Numbered from the stretch's first letter, positions 17,356 through 28,023 are shown. The stretch: DNA of 64,000 nucleotides from Bosea sp. (in: a-proteobacteria) (GCF_023953965.1 NZ_JAMLIX010000001.1:2666501-2730500); one strand, 5' to 3'. Numbers and translations: made by a program. Notes: generated by a model from the sequence alone, not told the origin.

Positions 17356-18441
17356 ATGTCCCTCCAGCTTCCCCAGGATCGTCTCGACGGTATCGTGGCG
17401 CGCCACGCCGCCGCGACCGATGAGATCAACCACGCCACCGACGCGGTGCGTACCGTCGCGCTCGCCAGGGAGCTGGCAGAGCTCGATCCCGTGGTCGCGG
17501 CGATCGCCTCCTGGCGGAAGGCGCAAGCCGCGCTCGACGAGGCCGAGGCGCTGATCGCCGATCCCGCGACCGACGCCGAATTCCGCGATCTCGCCTATGA
17601 GGAGCGCGACGCCGCCCGCGCCGAGATCGAGGCGCGCGCCCGCGAGATCCTGCTCGCCCTGCTGCCGAAGGACGCCGCCGACGAGCGCGGCGTCATCCTC
17701 GAGATCAGGGCGGGCACGGGCGGCGACGAAGCCTCCCTCTTCGCCGGCGACCTCCTGCGCATGTACCAGCGCCACGCCGCCCAGAAGGGCTGGAGCGTCG
17801 AGATCCTCTCCGCGAGCGAGGGCACGGTCGGCGGTTACAAGGAGGTCGTCGCCGAGATCAACGGTCGCGGCGTCTATGCGCGGCTGAAGTTCGAATCCGG
17901 CGTCCACCGCGTCCAGCGCGTGCCGGACACCGAGGCCGGCGGGCGCATCCACACCTCGGCGGCGACGGTGGCGACGCTTCCGCTCGCGACCGAGGTCGAC
18001 GTCGCCCTCGACGAGGCCGATATCCGCATCGACACGCTGCGCTCCGGCGGGGCCGGCGGCCAGCACGTCAACAAGACCGAATCGGCGGTGCGCCTGACCC
18101 ATATCCCGACCGATACCGTCGTGCTGGTCCAGGACGAGCGCTCCCAGCACAAGAACAAGGCGCGCGCCTATGAGTTGTTGCGCGCCAAGCTCTACGACAG
18201 GGAGCGTCAGCGCATCGATGCCGAGCGCTCGGCCGACCGGCGCGCCCAGGTCGGCTCGGGCGACCGCTCGGAGCGCATCCGCACCTACAACTTCCCGCAG
18301 GGGCGCGTGACCGACCACCGCATCAACTTGACGCTCTACAAGCTCGACGAAATGATGCAGGGGCTCGTTCTCGACGAGATCGTCGACGCGCTGACGGCCG
18401 AGCATCAGGCGAAGCTCCTGGCGGCGGAAGGCATGACGTGA
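17356..18441 (+). CDS. prfA: Peptide chain release factor 1
   Basis: A 361-residue class I release factor that reads UAA and UAG and triggers peptidyl-tRNA hydrolysis. The GGQ loop is present in RSGGAGGQHVNKTESAVR near residue 230, preceded by LEIRAGTGGDEASLFAGDL. The C-terminal RIRTYNFPQGRVTDHRINLTLYKLD is standard. The ATG at 17356 gives the usual length; the frame is open 45 codons further upstream into the end of ptsP, but that part has no family character. It follows ptsP by 50 bases and precedes prmC, which encodes the methylase of its GGQ glutamine, separated by one small gene. This order (ptsP-prfA-prmC) is common in alphaproteobacteria. Confidence 0.97.
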   Translation: MSLQLPQDRLDGIVARHAAATDEINHATDAVRTVALARELAELDPVVAAIASWRKAQAALDEAEALIADPATDAEFRDLAYEERDAARAEIEARAREILLALLPKDAADERGVILEIRAGTGGDEASLFAGDLLRMYQRHAAQKGWSVEILSASEGTVGGYKEVVAEINGRGVYARLKFESGVHRVQRVPDTEAGGRIHTSAATVATLPLATEVDVALDEADIRIDTLRSGGAGGQHVNKTESAVRLTHIPTDTVVLVQDERSQHKNKARAYELLRAKLYDRERQRIDAERSADRRAQVGSGDRSERIRTYNFPQGRVTDHRINLTLYKLDEMMQGLVLDEIVDALTAEHQAKLLAAEGMT

Positions 18442-18515
18442 GGAGAGAGCGGTGAAACCAAAGCGCCCGCTCCGCGTTGAGGGTGCATCGATACCAGCGA
18501 AGTGGGACCTCTCTC

Positions 18516-18764
18516 ATGATCAGGATGTTTTCGACGTTTGCCGTGGCCGGGCTGACGGCGCTGGCGATGGGCAACGTCTCGCAGGCTCAGGAGCGGACCG
18601 CCCGCAGGATCCTTTCGGGGCCGCCGGCCGCCATCCACGGCGCGATGACCGAGGCGCAGGCGCGCAAGTCCTGCCAGATGCAGATGAGGGGTGCGCGCGA
18701 AAGCAGGGCGTCGATCAACAGGAAGATGAGATTCTGCATCAACCAGAAGATGAACGGCAACTAA
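18516..18764 (+). CDS. Small exported protein between prfA and prmC
   Basis: An 82-residue protein beginning MIRMFSTFAVAGLTALAMG, a plain Sec signal with a likely cut after VSQAQ near residue 24. The mature part of about 58 residues is basic, ends in NQKMNGN, and contains two cysteines (in RKSCQMQMRG and MRFCINQKM) that could pair in the periplasm. The ATG at 18516 was chosen over 18477 because it places the signal at the N-terminus; only a weak GGGA lies upstream. It sits 74 bases after prfA and 44 bases before the prmC start. I do not recognise the family, and real translation is likely but not certain. Confidence 0.55.
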   Translation: MIRMFSTFAVAGLTALAMGNVSQAQERTARRILSGPPAAIHGAMTEAQARKSCQMQMRGARESRASINRKMRFCINQKMNGN

Positions 18765-18808
18765 ACCAGCTCCCCCTGCGGAAAGCTGGGCCCTCCGGGG
18801 AGAACGCC

Positions 18809-19648
18809 GTGCCGACTGTCCGCAATGTGCGGCGCCTTATCGCTCAGCGCTTCCTGCGCGCGGGGCTCGCAAGCCCCGGGCTCGATGCGCGCCTTCTGGC
18901 CGAAGGCAGCCTGGGGGTGGACAATCCCGATCCCGATACGATCCTGCCGGCCACGGCGCTTCTCCTGCTGGACGGTTTCGCGGCACGCCGGCTCGCGGGC
19001 GAGCCGGTCTGGCGGATCCTCGGCGAGCGCGAGTTCTGGGGGCTGCCCTTCCGCCTGTCGCCGGCGACGCTGGAGCCGCGCCCCGATAGCGAAACCCTGG
19101 TCGAGGCGGCGCTCGCCCAACTCGCCGGCCGCCGTGAAGAGGCGCTTTCGCTGCTCGATCTCGGCACCGGCACGGGCTGCCTGCTGATCGCGCTTCTGAG
19201 CGAACTGCCGCAGGCCAGCGGCCTCGGCATCGATCTCTCCGCCGAGGCCTGCGAGACCGCGGCTATGAATGCGGCGCTGAACGGCGTCGGCGACCGGGCC
19301 GCCTTCCGGCAGGGGGACTGGGCGCAGGGGCTCGCCGGCCGCTTCGACCTGATCGTCTCGAACCCGCCCTATATCCCTTCGGCGGAGATCGCGACGCTTT
19401 CCGTCGAGGTGCGCGAGCACGATCCGCGGCTCGCGCTCGATGGCGGCGACGACGGGCTTGCGCCCTACCGGCTTTTCGCCTCCTGCCTGCCGCGCCTCGT
19501 GGCACCCGGCGGCAGCATCGTTATCGAGATCGGCGCGGGGCAGGGTCCGGAGGTCACCGCGCTGATGCGCGGGGGAGGGCTTGAATTCCGTGGCAGCCGC
19601 AACGATCTGGGAGGACATGAGCGGGCATTGATCTTCGCGCCTGCTTGA
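18809..19648 (+). CDS. prmC: Release factor glutamine methyltransferase
   Basis: A 279-residue SAM-dependent methyltransferase that N5-methylates the glutamine of the release factor GGQ motif. The N-terminal helical domain is followed by PRPDSETLVEAAL, the SAM-binding LLDLGTGTGCLLIALL near residue 115, and the catalytic LIVSNPPYIPSAEI near residue 185. The best start is the GTG at 18809, since GGGGAG at 18797-18802 lies six bases upstream. The longer open frame to 18452 runs through the small exported gene and is spurious. The gene follows prfA, the gene for its substrate. Confidence 0.93.
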   Translation: MPTVRNVRRLIAQRFLRAGLASPGLDARLLAEGSLGVDNPDPDTILPATALLLLDGFAARRLAGEPVWRILGEREFWGLPFRLSPATLEPRPDSETLVEAALAQLAGRREEALSLLDLGTGTGCLLIALLSELPQASGLGIDLSAEACETAAMNAALNGVGDRAAFRQGDWAQGLAGRFDLIVSNPPYIPSAEIATLSVEVREHDPRLALDGGDDGLAPYRLFASCLPRLVAPGGSIVIEIGAGQGPEVTALMRGGGLEFRGSRNDLGGHERALIFAPA

Positions 19649-20026
19649 AATGCACAGGCTTTTCGTCGATTTCGCTTGGAGGCGCGACTAAAAGCGGCTA
19701 TGCAGCATCCAGCCGAAGCTGGTGGCGTCAGGGCCGGGCCTCTGGGCAGTTTCCGATCGTACAGGGATTTGCTCGAGTTCGGTATCGTTTGCGGGCGTTT
19801 TCGCAAAGCGGTGCAACTGACAAACCGGGTGGAGCCCCGAAGGCGCGTGGCGCCGATCGGCTCGTGGGGTTGGAGCCCCTTTGGAAAAGAGCGCGTGAAG
19901 ACCAGGAACGGCGTATCGCCCCTTCGGGTCACCTCAGTCCGACACAGCGTCGCAACCCGCTGTGCATCGTCACGCGTATGACGGCACCACGGTTGCTTTG
20001 AACATAGAAGCGCGAGACAGACGCGA
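19649..20026. other. Intergenic region between prmC and the DUF4167 gene
   Basis: This 378-base stretch carries no convincing gene. Open frames exist on both strands (for example 19676-19981) but have no recognisable start signals or domain features. It holds an inverted repeat TTTGCG (19788-19793) and CGCAAA (19802-19807), and a GGCGC/GCGCC dyad near 19841-19853. The final part before 20027 is less GC-rich than the surroundings. It probably holds the promoter and a long leader for the DUF4167 gene, and a small RNA cannot be excluded. Confidence 0.4.
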
Positions 20027-21031
20027 ATGAGACCAGGTCAGAACCGGCGTATGCGCGGCCGCAATAATAACGGCAACAATAACAGTAACCGCAAATCTCC
20101 GAATCCGTTGCAGAGAAGCTACGAATCCAACGGACCGGACGTAAAGGTACGTGGTACGGCGCAGCACGTCGCCGAGAAGTATCTGCAGCTTGCGCGAGAC
20201 GCCCAGTCCTCGGGCGACACCGTCGCTGCCGAGAGCTATTTCCAGCATGCGGAGCATTATTACCGCATCCTGCTCGCTGCCCAGGAACAGATGGGCCAGC
20301 AGTTCGGCCATTCCTTCCCGCCGAATCGCGCCTTCGTCGAGGACGCCGACGAGGGCGAGGAGGAGGGCGACGAGGAAGGCCAGTCCTTCCAGCCGGGCTC
20401 CGGTCCGGAGATGCGCTCCAACGTCTATGGCGCCGTCAACGGCTATAACGGCCATGGCAGCCAGCGTGCCGAGGGCGAGGGCGGCGAGGGCCAACCGCAG
20501 GGCGCCCCGCGCTTCGACCGCCAGAATCGCCGCGAGCGTTTCAATGGCGACCGCAACCCGGGCAATGAGCGCCGCTTCGACCGTCAGGATCGCGGCGAGC
20601 GCCGCTTCGACCGTAATCCCGAAGGCGGCCCGGGCCAGCCCGGCGGCCAAACCGCCCCCGGCGGCTATGCGCCGCGCCCCGACGCGCCGCGCTCCGACAT
20701 CCCCGTCGGCGAGGAAGCGCCGGTGCAGGCCGCTCCCGAGCCGGTCCAGAGCGAACCGCGCCGGGCGGAGCCGGCCGAGCGTCCGCAGCGCGAGCGCCGT
20801 CCGCGCCGCGAGCGCGTGGTCGAGGCCGATGCGGGCGAGGATACGGCCGCCGCCCTGCCGTCCTTCGTGACCACCCCCGCGCGCGTGCCCGCGCCGGAGC
20901 CGGTCGCGGCCCCTGCGGCGGCCGCCCCCGCGGAACCGGCCGAGGCCCCGCCCAAGCGCACCCGCCGCCGCCGCTCGCCGCGCGAGGTCATGGACGCGCT
21001 GGGCTCGGAGACGGACAGCTCGGCCGAGTGA
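20027..21031 (+). CDS. DUF4167 domain-containing protein
   Basis: A 334-residue protein with two parts. Residues 1-95 form the conserved DUF4167 region: a very basic, Asn/Arg-rich start (MRPGQNRRMRGRNNNGNNN) and then a helical segment VAEKYLQLARDAQSSGDTV continuing to YYRILLAAQEQ. The rest is disordered and charged: an acidic patch near residue 110, arginine/aspartate-rich repeats reading RRFDRQDRGERRFDR near residues 180-210, and a Pro/Ala linker ending in a basic KRTRRRRSPREVMDALG tail. The composition suggests RNA or nucleic acid binding, but no function is established to my knowledge. A strong terminator follows at 21057. Confidence 0.88.
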   Translation: MRPGQNRRMRGRNNNGNNNSNRKSPNPLQRSYESNGPDVKVRGTAQHVAEKYLQLARDAQSSGDTVAAESYFQHAEHYYRILLAAQEQMGQQFGHSFPPNRAFVEDADEGEEEGDEEGQSFQPGSGPEMRSNVYGAVNGYNGHGSQRAEGEGGEGQPQGAPRFDRQNRRERFNGDRNPGNERRFDRQDRGERRFDRNPEGGPGQPGGQTAPGGYAPRPDAPRSDIPVGEEAPVQAAPEPVQSEPRRAEPAERPQRERRPRRERVVEADAGEDTAAALPSFVTTPARVPAPEPVAAPAAAAPAEPAEAPPKRTRRRRSPREVMDALGSETDSSAE

Positions 21032-21056
21032 GCCCGTGTATCCGGGAGAGAATGCG

Positions 21057-21082
21057 AAAGGGGCTCGAAAGAGCCCCTTTTT
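21057..21082 (+). terminator. Rho-independent terminator after the DUF4167 gene
   Basis: AAAGGGGCTC and GAGCCCCTTT form a 10-base perfect stem around a GAAA tetraloop, followed by further T residues. It starts 25 bases after the DUF4167 stop and lies just before the 3' end of the convergent MOSC gene. The A-rich left flank means it could also act on transcripts from the other strand. Confidence 0.9.
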
Positions 21083-21093
21083 CATGCGCGCTT

Positions 21094-21867
21094 TCAGGCG
21101 CTGTCGTGCTCCACGATCGTCAGCCCATCGCCTTCGCTGAGCGTCCCGCCGGCGAGGACGCGGCAATAGACGCCGCAATCGACATGGCCGTAATGGCGCA
21201 TCAGCGCGTCGGGGATCTGCATGTCGCGCGCGCCGGTCTCAGGATCGACATTGGTCGCCGCGCAGCGCACGATCCGCTTGACGACCTGAAGCCGCAAGCC
21301 GTCCGCCCCGGCGATCTCGCGCCCGACGAGATCGTTCTCGACCCAGGGGCCAAGCTCGCCGACCATCAGATTGCCGCGAAAGCGCAGCGGGTCGATCGGC
21401 CGCCCGAGGCGTCCTTCGAGATCGGCGATGCTGGCGAGGTTGATGATCGAGACGAAGCCCATGAGCGAATCGGTGAAGCGGTAGGGCGGCAGCGCCGTCA
21501 GCAGCTTCGGCGGGCCGCGCAGCTCGTCTTGCATGAAGCCCTCGAAGAAACGGGTGATCGCGGCCCGGCCTTCCTCGGTCGCTGTCGCGGCGCGCAGCCG
21601 CTCCTCGCCGCCCTCATGGATGACGAGATCGCCGTTCGCGTCGTCGTAGCGCGTCTTCAGCCGGGCGAGCGCGGCGTTGCGCATCAGCATCAGGTATTTG
21701 ATCTTGGGCTGGTGCACCGGGGCGGCCGGATCGAAGCCGGAGGGGCCGTTCTCGATGGCGAAGAGCCGGTCGCCGGGAAAGAAGCCGCCGGCCGTGAGCA
21801 CGGCCCCGGTGACCCGCTCCGGCGAGAGCCCCTTCACGGGGTAACGATAGAGCGTCTCGATCTGCAT
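21094..21867 (-). CDS. MOSC domain protein (YcbX/MOSC N-terminal beta barrel type)
   Basis: A 257-residue protein with an N-terminal MOSC_N beta-barrel (METLYRYPVKGLSPE-like, here MQIETLYRYPVKGLSPERV). A MOSC domain follows with RFRGNLMVGELGPW, and the C-terminal RCAATNVDPETGARD segment holds the cysteine expected to take part in sulfur or molybdenum-cofactor chemistry. Relatives such as YcbX and mARC-type proteins use molybdenum cofactor to reduce N-hydroxylated compounds. The start at 21867 gives the conserved N-terminus; the frame to 21930 is extra. It is downstream of the DUF2293 gene on the same strand, 59 bases away. Confidence 0.88.
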   Translation of the reverse strand: MQIETLYRYPVKGLSPERVTGAVLTAGGFFPGDRLFAIENGPSGFDPAAPVHQPKIKYLMLMRNAALARLKTRYDDANGDLVIHEGGEERLRAATATEEGRAAITRFFEGFMQDELRGPPKLLTALPPYRFTDSLMGFVSIINLASIADLEGRLGRPIDPLRFRGNLMVGELGPWVENDLVGREIAGADGLRLQVVKRIVRCAATNVDPETGARDMQIPDALMRHYGHVDCGVYCRVLAGGTLSEGDGLTIVEHDSA

Positions 21868-21926
21868 GGTCTCACCGGCTGGCTGGCGTCGGCACCGACC
21901 ATATCCGCATTCCGCCGCCGTTTCGA

Positions 21927-22244
21927 TCATCCGGTGGCGTCGTCCTCGCCCTCGCCGACCGAGCGCAGGCAGCCCCAGCCGGCGAGCACGGCATCAGTCT
22001 CGTCCGCCACGAAGAAGCGGGCGGCGTCGCGGTCGTAGCCCTCGGCCAGCAGGCGCTCGTAATCGGTATGGACGTGCCGGACATGGCTGCCGAGCGCGAG
22101 CCACAGGGCGGTCGAGGGTGGCAGTTCCCGCATGTGGCGCTGCTGCGCCAGCGCCATCACCGCCTCGGCGTCGGAGAGCGGAATGCCGGGCACGAGCGCC
22201 CGCAGCGCCTTGCGAATCGCCTGCTGTCGCCTCGTTCCGGCCAT
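21927..22244 (-). CDS. DUF2293 domain protein
   Basis: A 105-residue protein that I recognise as DUF2293 from its central block LWLALGSHVRHVHTDYERLL followed by EGYDRDAARFFV. An N-terminal basic helix (RRQQAIRKALRALVPGIP) precedes it, and a tryptophan-containing tail ends it. Histidine-rich HVRHVHTDY suggests a metal or nucleic acid contact, but the family has no assigned role that I know of. It is divergent from clpB with 174 bases between starts and likely shares a transcript with the MOSC gene. Confidence 0.8.
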   Translation of the reverse strand: MAGTRRQQAIRKALRALVPGIPLSDAEAVMALAQQRHMRELPPSTALWLALGSHVRHVHTDYERLLAEGYDRDAARFFVADETDAVLAGWGCLRSVGEGEDDATG

Positions 22245-22418
22245 GCCCGATCTCAGCCCGCCGCTTGCGCCAGGTCAATTCCGCGGCGCCCCCCTTCCGT
22301 TGCGCCGATGCCACACTATCTTGGAAGGCGAGGGGTGGCCCATCGTGGCGCCCCATCCTGACGAAAGGGCAGCGAAGCCCGTCGCCACGGGGCGGGTTTC
22401 GCGGGCGGAGTGATATGC

Positions 22419-25037
<2,619 letters not shown>

Positions 25038-25044
25038 CATTTTG

Positions 25045-25071
25045 AAGCGCCGCCTTCGGGCGGCGCTTTTT
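25045..25071 (+). terminator. Rho-independent terminator between clpB and metW
   Basis: AAGCGCCGCC and GGCGGCGCTT make a 10-base perfect stem with a TTCG tetraloop and a T run. It begins 8 bases after the clpB stop and ends just before the metW stop, so it probably serves both convergent genes. Confidence 0.9.
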
Positions 25072-25073
25072 CG

Positions 25074-25697
25074 TCAGCCTCGTTTCAGCAGAAACACCGC
25101 CTGCGCGCCGAACAGGTTCCAGAACCACCAGGGCGCGTTGACGCGGACCTTGCCGCCGGCGGCGTCGAGCGCGACCGCCCGCTCCATCCGGGCGCCGATC
25201 AGGTCGCAGAGCGCGACGAAGTCGCGGATCGTGCAGAAATGGATGTTGGGCGTGTCCCACCATGTATAGGGCAGGGCGTCCGTCACCGGCATCCGCCCCT
25301 GGAAGAACACCTGCGAGCGCATCCGCCAATGCCCGAAATTCGGGAAGGAGACGATGGCGTGCCGGCCGATGCGCAGCATCTGCTCCAGCACGAGGCGGGG
25401 ATTGCGCGTCGCCTGGATGGTCTGGGAGAGGATGACGTAGTCGAAGCTGTCGTCGGGGTAGTCGACGAGGTCGGTATCGGCGTCGCCCTGGATCACCGAC
25501 AAACCCCGCGCCACGCAACCGGCGACGCCCTCGCGCGAAAGCTCGATGCCGCGCGCATCGACCCCGCGGGTTTCGGCCAGCAGCGCCAGCAGCGCCCCGT
25601 CACCGCAGCCGACATCGAGCACGCGCGTATCCGGCTGCACCATCTCGGCGACGAGCTTGAGGTCGATGCGGCTGGTCTGGGGATCGGGGAGGGTCAT
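25074..25697 (-). CDS. metW: Methionine biosynthesis protein MetW
   Basis: A 207-residue class I methyltransferase-fold protein. The glycine-rich VLDVGCGDGALLALLAE near residue 30 and the later YVILSQTIQATRNP and SFPNFGHWRMRSQVFFQGRMPVT segments are characteristic of MetW. MetW is needed with MetX for homoserine acetylation in several proteobacteria, probably as an activating partner. The ATG at 25697 is preferred to the TTG at 25703 because a GGGGGA lies about 8 bases upstream. It begins three bases after the metX stop, so metX and metW form an operon ending at the terminator at 25045-25071. Confidence 0.93.
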   Translation of the reverse strand: MTLPDPQTSRIDLKLVAEMVQPDTRVLDVGCGDGALLALLAETRGVDARGIELSREGVAGCVARGLSVIQGDADTDLVDYPDDSFDYVILSQTIQATRNPRLVLEQMLRIGRHAIVSFPNFGHWRMRSQVFFQGRMPVTDALPYTWWDTPNIHFCTIRDFVALCDLIGARMERAVALDAAGGKVRVNAPWWFWNLFGAQAVFLLKRG

Positions 25698-25699
25698 TG

Positions 25700-26869
25700 T
25701 CAAATCCCCCGTGCCCTTGCCGCCGCGCTGATGAAGCCGCGCGTCGTGGCGAAGAGGTTGGGCTCCTCCAGCAGGAAGGCGTCGTGGCCCTTGTCGCTCT
25801 CCAGTTCGACGAAGGAGACCGAGGCGCCGGCTGCGTTCAGCGCATGCACGATGGCGCGCGAATCCGCCGTCGGGAACAGCCAGTCCGAGGTGAAGGAGGC
25901 GACGCAGAAGCGCGTCTTGGTGCCGGTGAAGGCCCGCGCGAGCACGCCGTCATGGTCGGCGGCAAGGTCGAAATAATCCATCGCCCGGGTGACGTAGAGA
26001 TAGGAATTGGCGTCGAAGCGCTCGACGAAGCTCACGCCCTGATGGCGCAGATAGCTCTCGACTTGAAAATCCGCATCGAAGGAGAAGGTCGGCGCCTCGC
26101 GGTCCTGCAGCTTGCGGCCGAACTTGCGATGCAGCGCCTGCTCCGAGAGATAGGTGATATGCGCGCCCATCCGCGCGACCGAGAGCCCCTTGGAAGGCCG
26201 CGTGCCCTCCTCGAGATAGCGCCCCTGGCGCCAGTCGGGATCGGCCATCACCGCCTGGCGGCCGACCTCGTGGAAGGCGATGTTCTGGGCCGAATGCTTG
26301 GCGCCGGTCGCCAGCGGCAGCGCCGCAAAGACGCGCCCCGGATAGCTCGCCACCCATTGCAGCACCTGCATGCCGCCCATCGAGCCGCCCGCCACGCAAA
26401 ACAGCGTCTCGATGCTCAAGTGATCGATCAGCGCGGCCTGCGCCCGCACCATGTCGCGGATCGTCACCACCGGGAAGGACAGCCCCCAGGGCGTGCCGGT
26501 CTTAGGGTTGGTCGAGGCCGGGCCGGTCGTGCCGGTGCAGCCGCCGATCACATTGGCGCAGATCACGAAGAAGCGGTCGGTGTCGATCGGCTTGCCCGGC
26601 CCGATCATCGCGGTCCACCAGCCACCCTTGCCGGTCACCGGATTGCGGCTCGCGACATACTGGTCGCCGGTCAGCGCGTGGCAGACCAGGACCGCGTTCG
26701 ACTTGTCGGCGTTCAAGGCGCCATAGGTCTGATAGGCGATCTGCCAGCGGTCGAGGACGAGGCCGCAATCCATCAGAAGCGGCGTGTCGGGGCCGAAGCG
26801 CGCAACCGGGCTCGAAGGCTCGTTCGCCTCCTTCTGCGGATCGGCCAGGCTGGGGGAAAGATCGCTCAT
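25700..26869 (-). CDS. metX: Homoserine O-acetyltransferase (MetX type)
   Basis: An alpha/beta-hydrolase-fold acyltransferase that activates homoserine for methionine synthesis. The nucleophile elbow is CVAGGSMGGMQVLQW (serine near residue 163), the catalytic aspartate lies in TSDWLFPT, and the histidine lies in KGHDAFLLEEP near the C-terminus. The N-terminal YQTYGALNADKSNAVLVCHA block is standard. ATG codons at 26881 and 26869 are both possible; the second has a weak GGAC upstream and is used here. Whether the acyl group is acetyl or succinyl cannot be read with certainty. It is co-transcribed with metW. No SAM riboswitch was recognised in its leader. Confidence 0.93.
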   Translation of the reverse strand: MSDLSPSLADPQKEANEPSSPVARFGPDTPLLMDCGLVLDRWQIAYQTYGALNADKSNAVLVCHALTGDQYVASRNPVTGKGGWWTAMIGPGKPIDTDRFFVICANVIGGCTGTTGPASTNPKTGTPWGLSFPVVTIRDMVRAQAALIDHLSIETLFCVAGGSMGGMQVLQWVASYPGRVFAALPLATGAKHSAQNIAFHEVGRQAVMADPDWRQGRYLEEGTRPSKGLSVARMGAHITYLSEQALHRKFGRKLQDREAPTFSFDADFQVESYLRHQGVSFVERFDANSYLYVTRAMDYFDLAADHDGVLARAFTGTKTRFCVASFTSDWLFPTADSRAIVHALNAAGASVSFVELESDKGHDAFLLEEPNLFATTRGFISAAARARGI

Positions 26870-26911
26870 TGAAGTCCGCATCGGCAGCGTGATTTGTCTT
26901 CCGGTCCAGGC

Positions 26912-26927
26912 GTTCGGAAAACCGAAC
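26912..26927. promoter_or_regulatory. Short perfect dyad upstream of metX
   Basis: GTTCGG and CCGAAC form a six-base perfect inverted repeat around AAAA, 43 bases upstream of the metX start codon used here. It may be a repressor site or a small RNA hairpin in the metX leader. It does not match the SAM-II riboswitch pattern that precedes met genes in some alphaproteobacteria. Confidence 0.3.
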
Positions 26928-27003
26928 TAGCGATGCCGCGCCGGCGCGCCGCTGTCAACGCGCGACTGTGCCGCTGGCTTTGCCAAGGCGCGGCTGGAGC
27001 GCT

Positions 27004-27105
27004 AGATCATCGCGCGTCCTATCGGGCGCGATAACGATGATCTATCCCATTGTTGGAGCATCGGATTGTACCGAAAAGCGGTTTCCACTTTTCGGTCCGA
27101 TGCTC
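27004..27105. repeat. Double-hairpin intergenic repeat, copy 2
   Basis: Two consecutive hairpins occur here. The first has AGATCATCG (27004-27012) pairing with CGATGATCT (27035-27043), with an inner GCGTCC/GGGCGC stem that needs one G-T pair. The second has GAGCATCGGA (27056-27065) pairing with TCCGATGCTC (27096-27105) and an inner ACCGAAAAG/CTTTTCGGT pair. The same two-hairpin arrangement returns at 58555-58656 with most bases conserved. It separates the divergent metX and chorismate mutase genes, and the ribosome binding site of the latter starts two bases after it. Confidence 0.75.
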
Positions 27106-27119
27106 TAAGGAGCGTGGCC

Positions 27120-27977
27120 TTGCCGGAAAGCGCGTTGCCCATGACCGAAGCCGCCCCCACGACCCTCGCCGACCTGCGTGCCGGGATCGACCGCATCGAC
27201 AGCGCGATGCATGCGCTCCTGATGGAGCGCTCGCAGATCATCGAGACGCTGATCTCGATCAAGAAGACGCAGGCCTCCGGCTCCGCCTTCCGCCCCGGCC
27301 GCGAGGCCGACATCATGAAGCGGCTCGCCCTCAGCCATAAGGGCCTCCTGCCGCTCGACACGGTGGAGAGCGTCTGGCGCATCATCATCGCCACCTTCAC
27401 CTATGTGCAGGCGCCTTATTCGGTCCATGCCGATGTCTCCGGCGGCGATCCGGCGATGCGCGATTCCGCCCGCTTCCATTTCGGTTTCACCGTGCCCTTC
27501 GTCCCGCACGAGGACGCGCGCGCCGTGATCCGCGCGGTCGCGGAATCGGCCGGCGATCTCGGCATCTTCCGGATGGACCAGGGTGCCAGCGCCGGCATCT
27601 GGTGGCGCGAGCTGATCGGGCCGGACAGCCCTAAGATCATCGCGCGCCTGCCCTTCATCGAGCGGCCGGACCATCCGGCCGGCACGCCGGTCTATTGCGT
27701 CGCCAAGCCGCTCGCCGATGCCGCCATGCGCGAGATCGTGCTCTACGCCGCCCGCGTCGAGCGCTGGTCGGAAAGCCTGCGCCAGGGGCTTGCGGAGAAC
27801 CTGGCCGAGGTCTCGGCCTCGGCGGCGGACGGCTCGCATCTGTCGCTCCTGGTCGCCGCCTCCGGCGAGGTCGATCAGGCGGCGATCCGCGCCGCGCTGG
27901 CGCCGGCGGGCTTGAGCGATTTCGCCGAGATCGGCAGCCACGCCGCCCGTTTCGCCGTCACCTCCGCCCGTTCGTGA
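27120..27977 (+). CDS. Chorismate mutase (AroQ type) with C-terminal extension
   Basis: A protein of about 285 residues. Residues ~12-95 form the all-helical AroQ chorismate mutase domain (LRAGIDRIDSAMHALLMERSQ, then IKKTQ and FRPGREADIMKRL), which converts chorismate to prephenate. The remaining ~180 residues are a conserved extension of unknown role, possibly regulatory. The TTG at 27120 is favoured as start because AAGGAG (27107-27112) lies seven bases before it; the ATG at 27141 would be 28 bases from any good site. hisC follows 46 bases downstream and then tyrC, so this is a phenylalanine/tyrosine block. Confidence 0.88.
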   Translation: MPESALPMTEAAPTTLADLRAGIDRIDSAMHALLMERSQIIETLISIKKTQASGSAFRPGREADIMKRLALSHKGLLPLDTVESVWRIIIATFTYVQAPYSVHADVSGGDPAMRDSARFHFGFTVPFVPHEDARAVIRAVAESAGDLGIFRMDQGASAGIWWRELIGPDSPKIIARLPFIERPDHPAGTPVYCVAKPLADAAMREIVLYAARVERWSESLRQGLAENLAEVSASAADGSHLSLLVAASGEVDQAAIRAALAPAGLSDFAEIGSHAARFAVTSARS

Positions 27978-28023
27978 ATTGCATGGACCCAGGCGGCCAT
28001 ACGCTATCGAAAGACTTGAAGAG

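Noticed and set aside
22245..22418. Sigma-32 promoter for clpB
   Set aside because: CTTG and CACTATC-like pieces occur but the spacing is wrong for a confident call.
26870..27003. SAM-II type riboswitch upstream of metX
   Set aside because: The leader lacks the conserved pseudoknot sequence blocks; only a short dyad is present.
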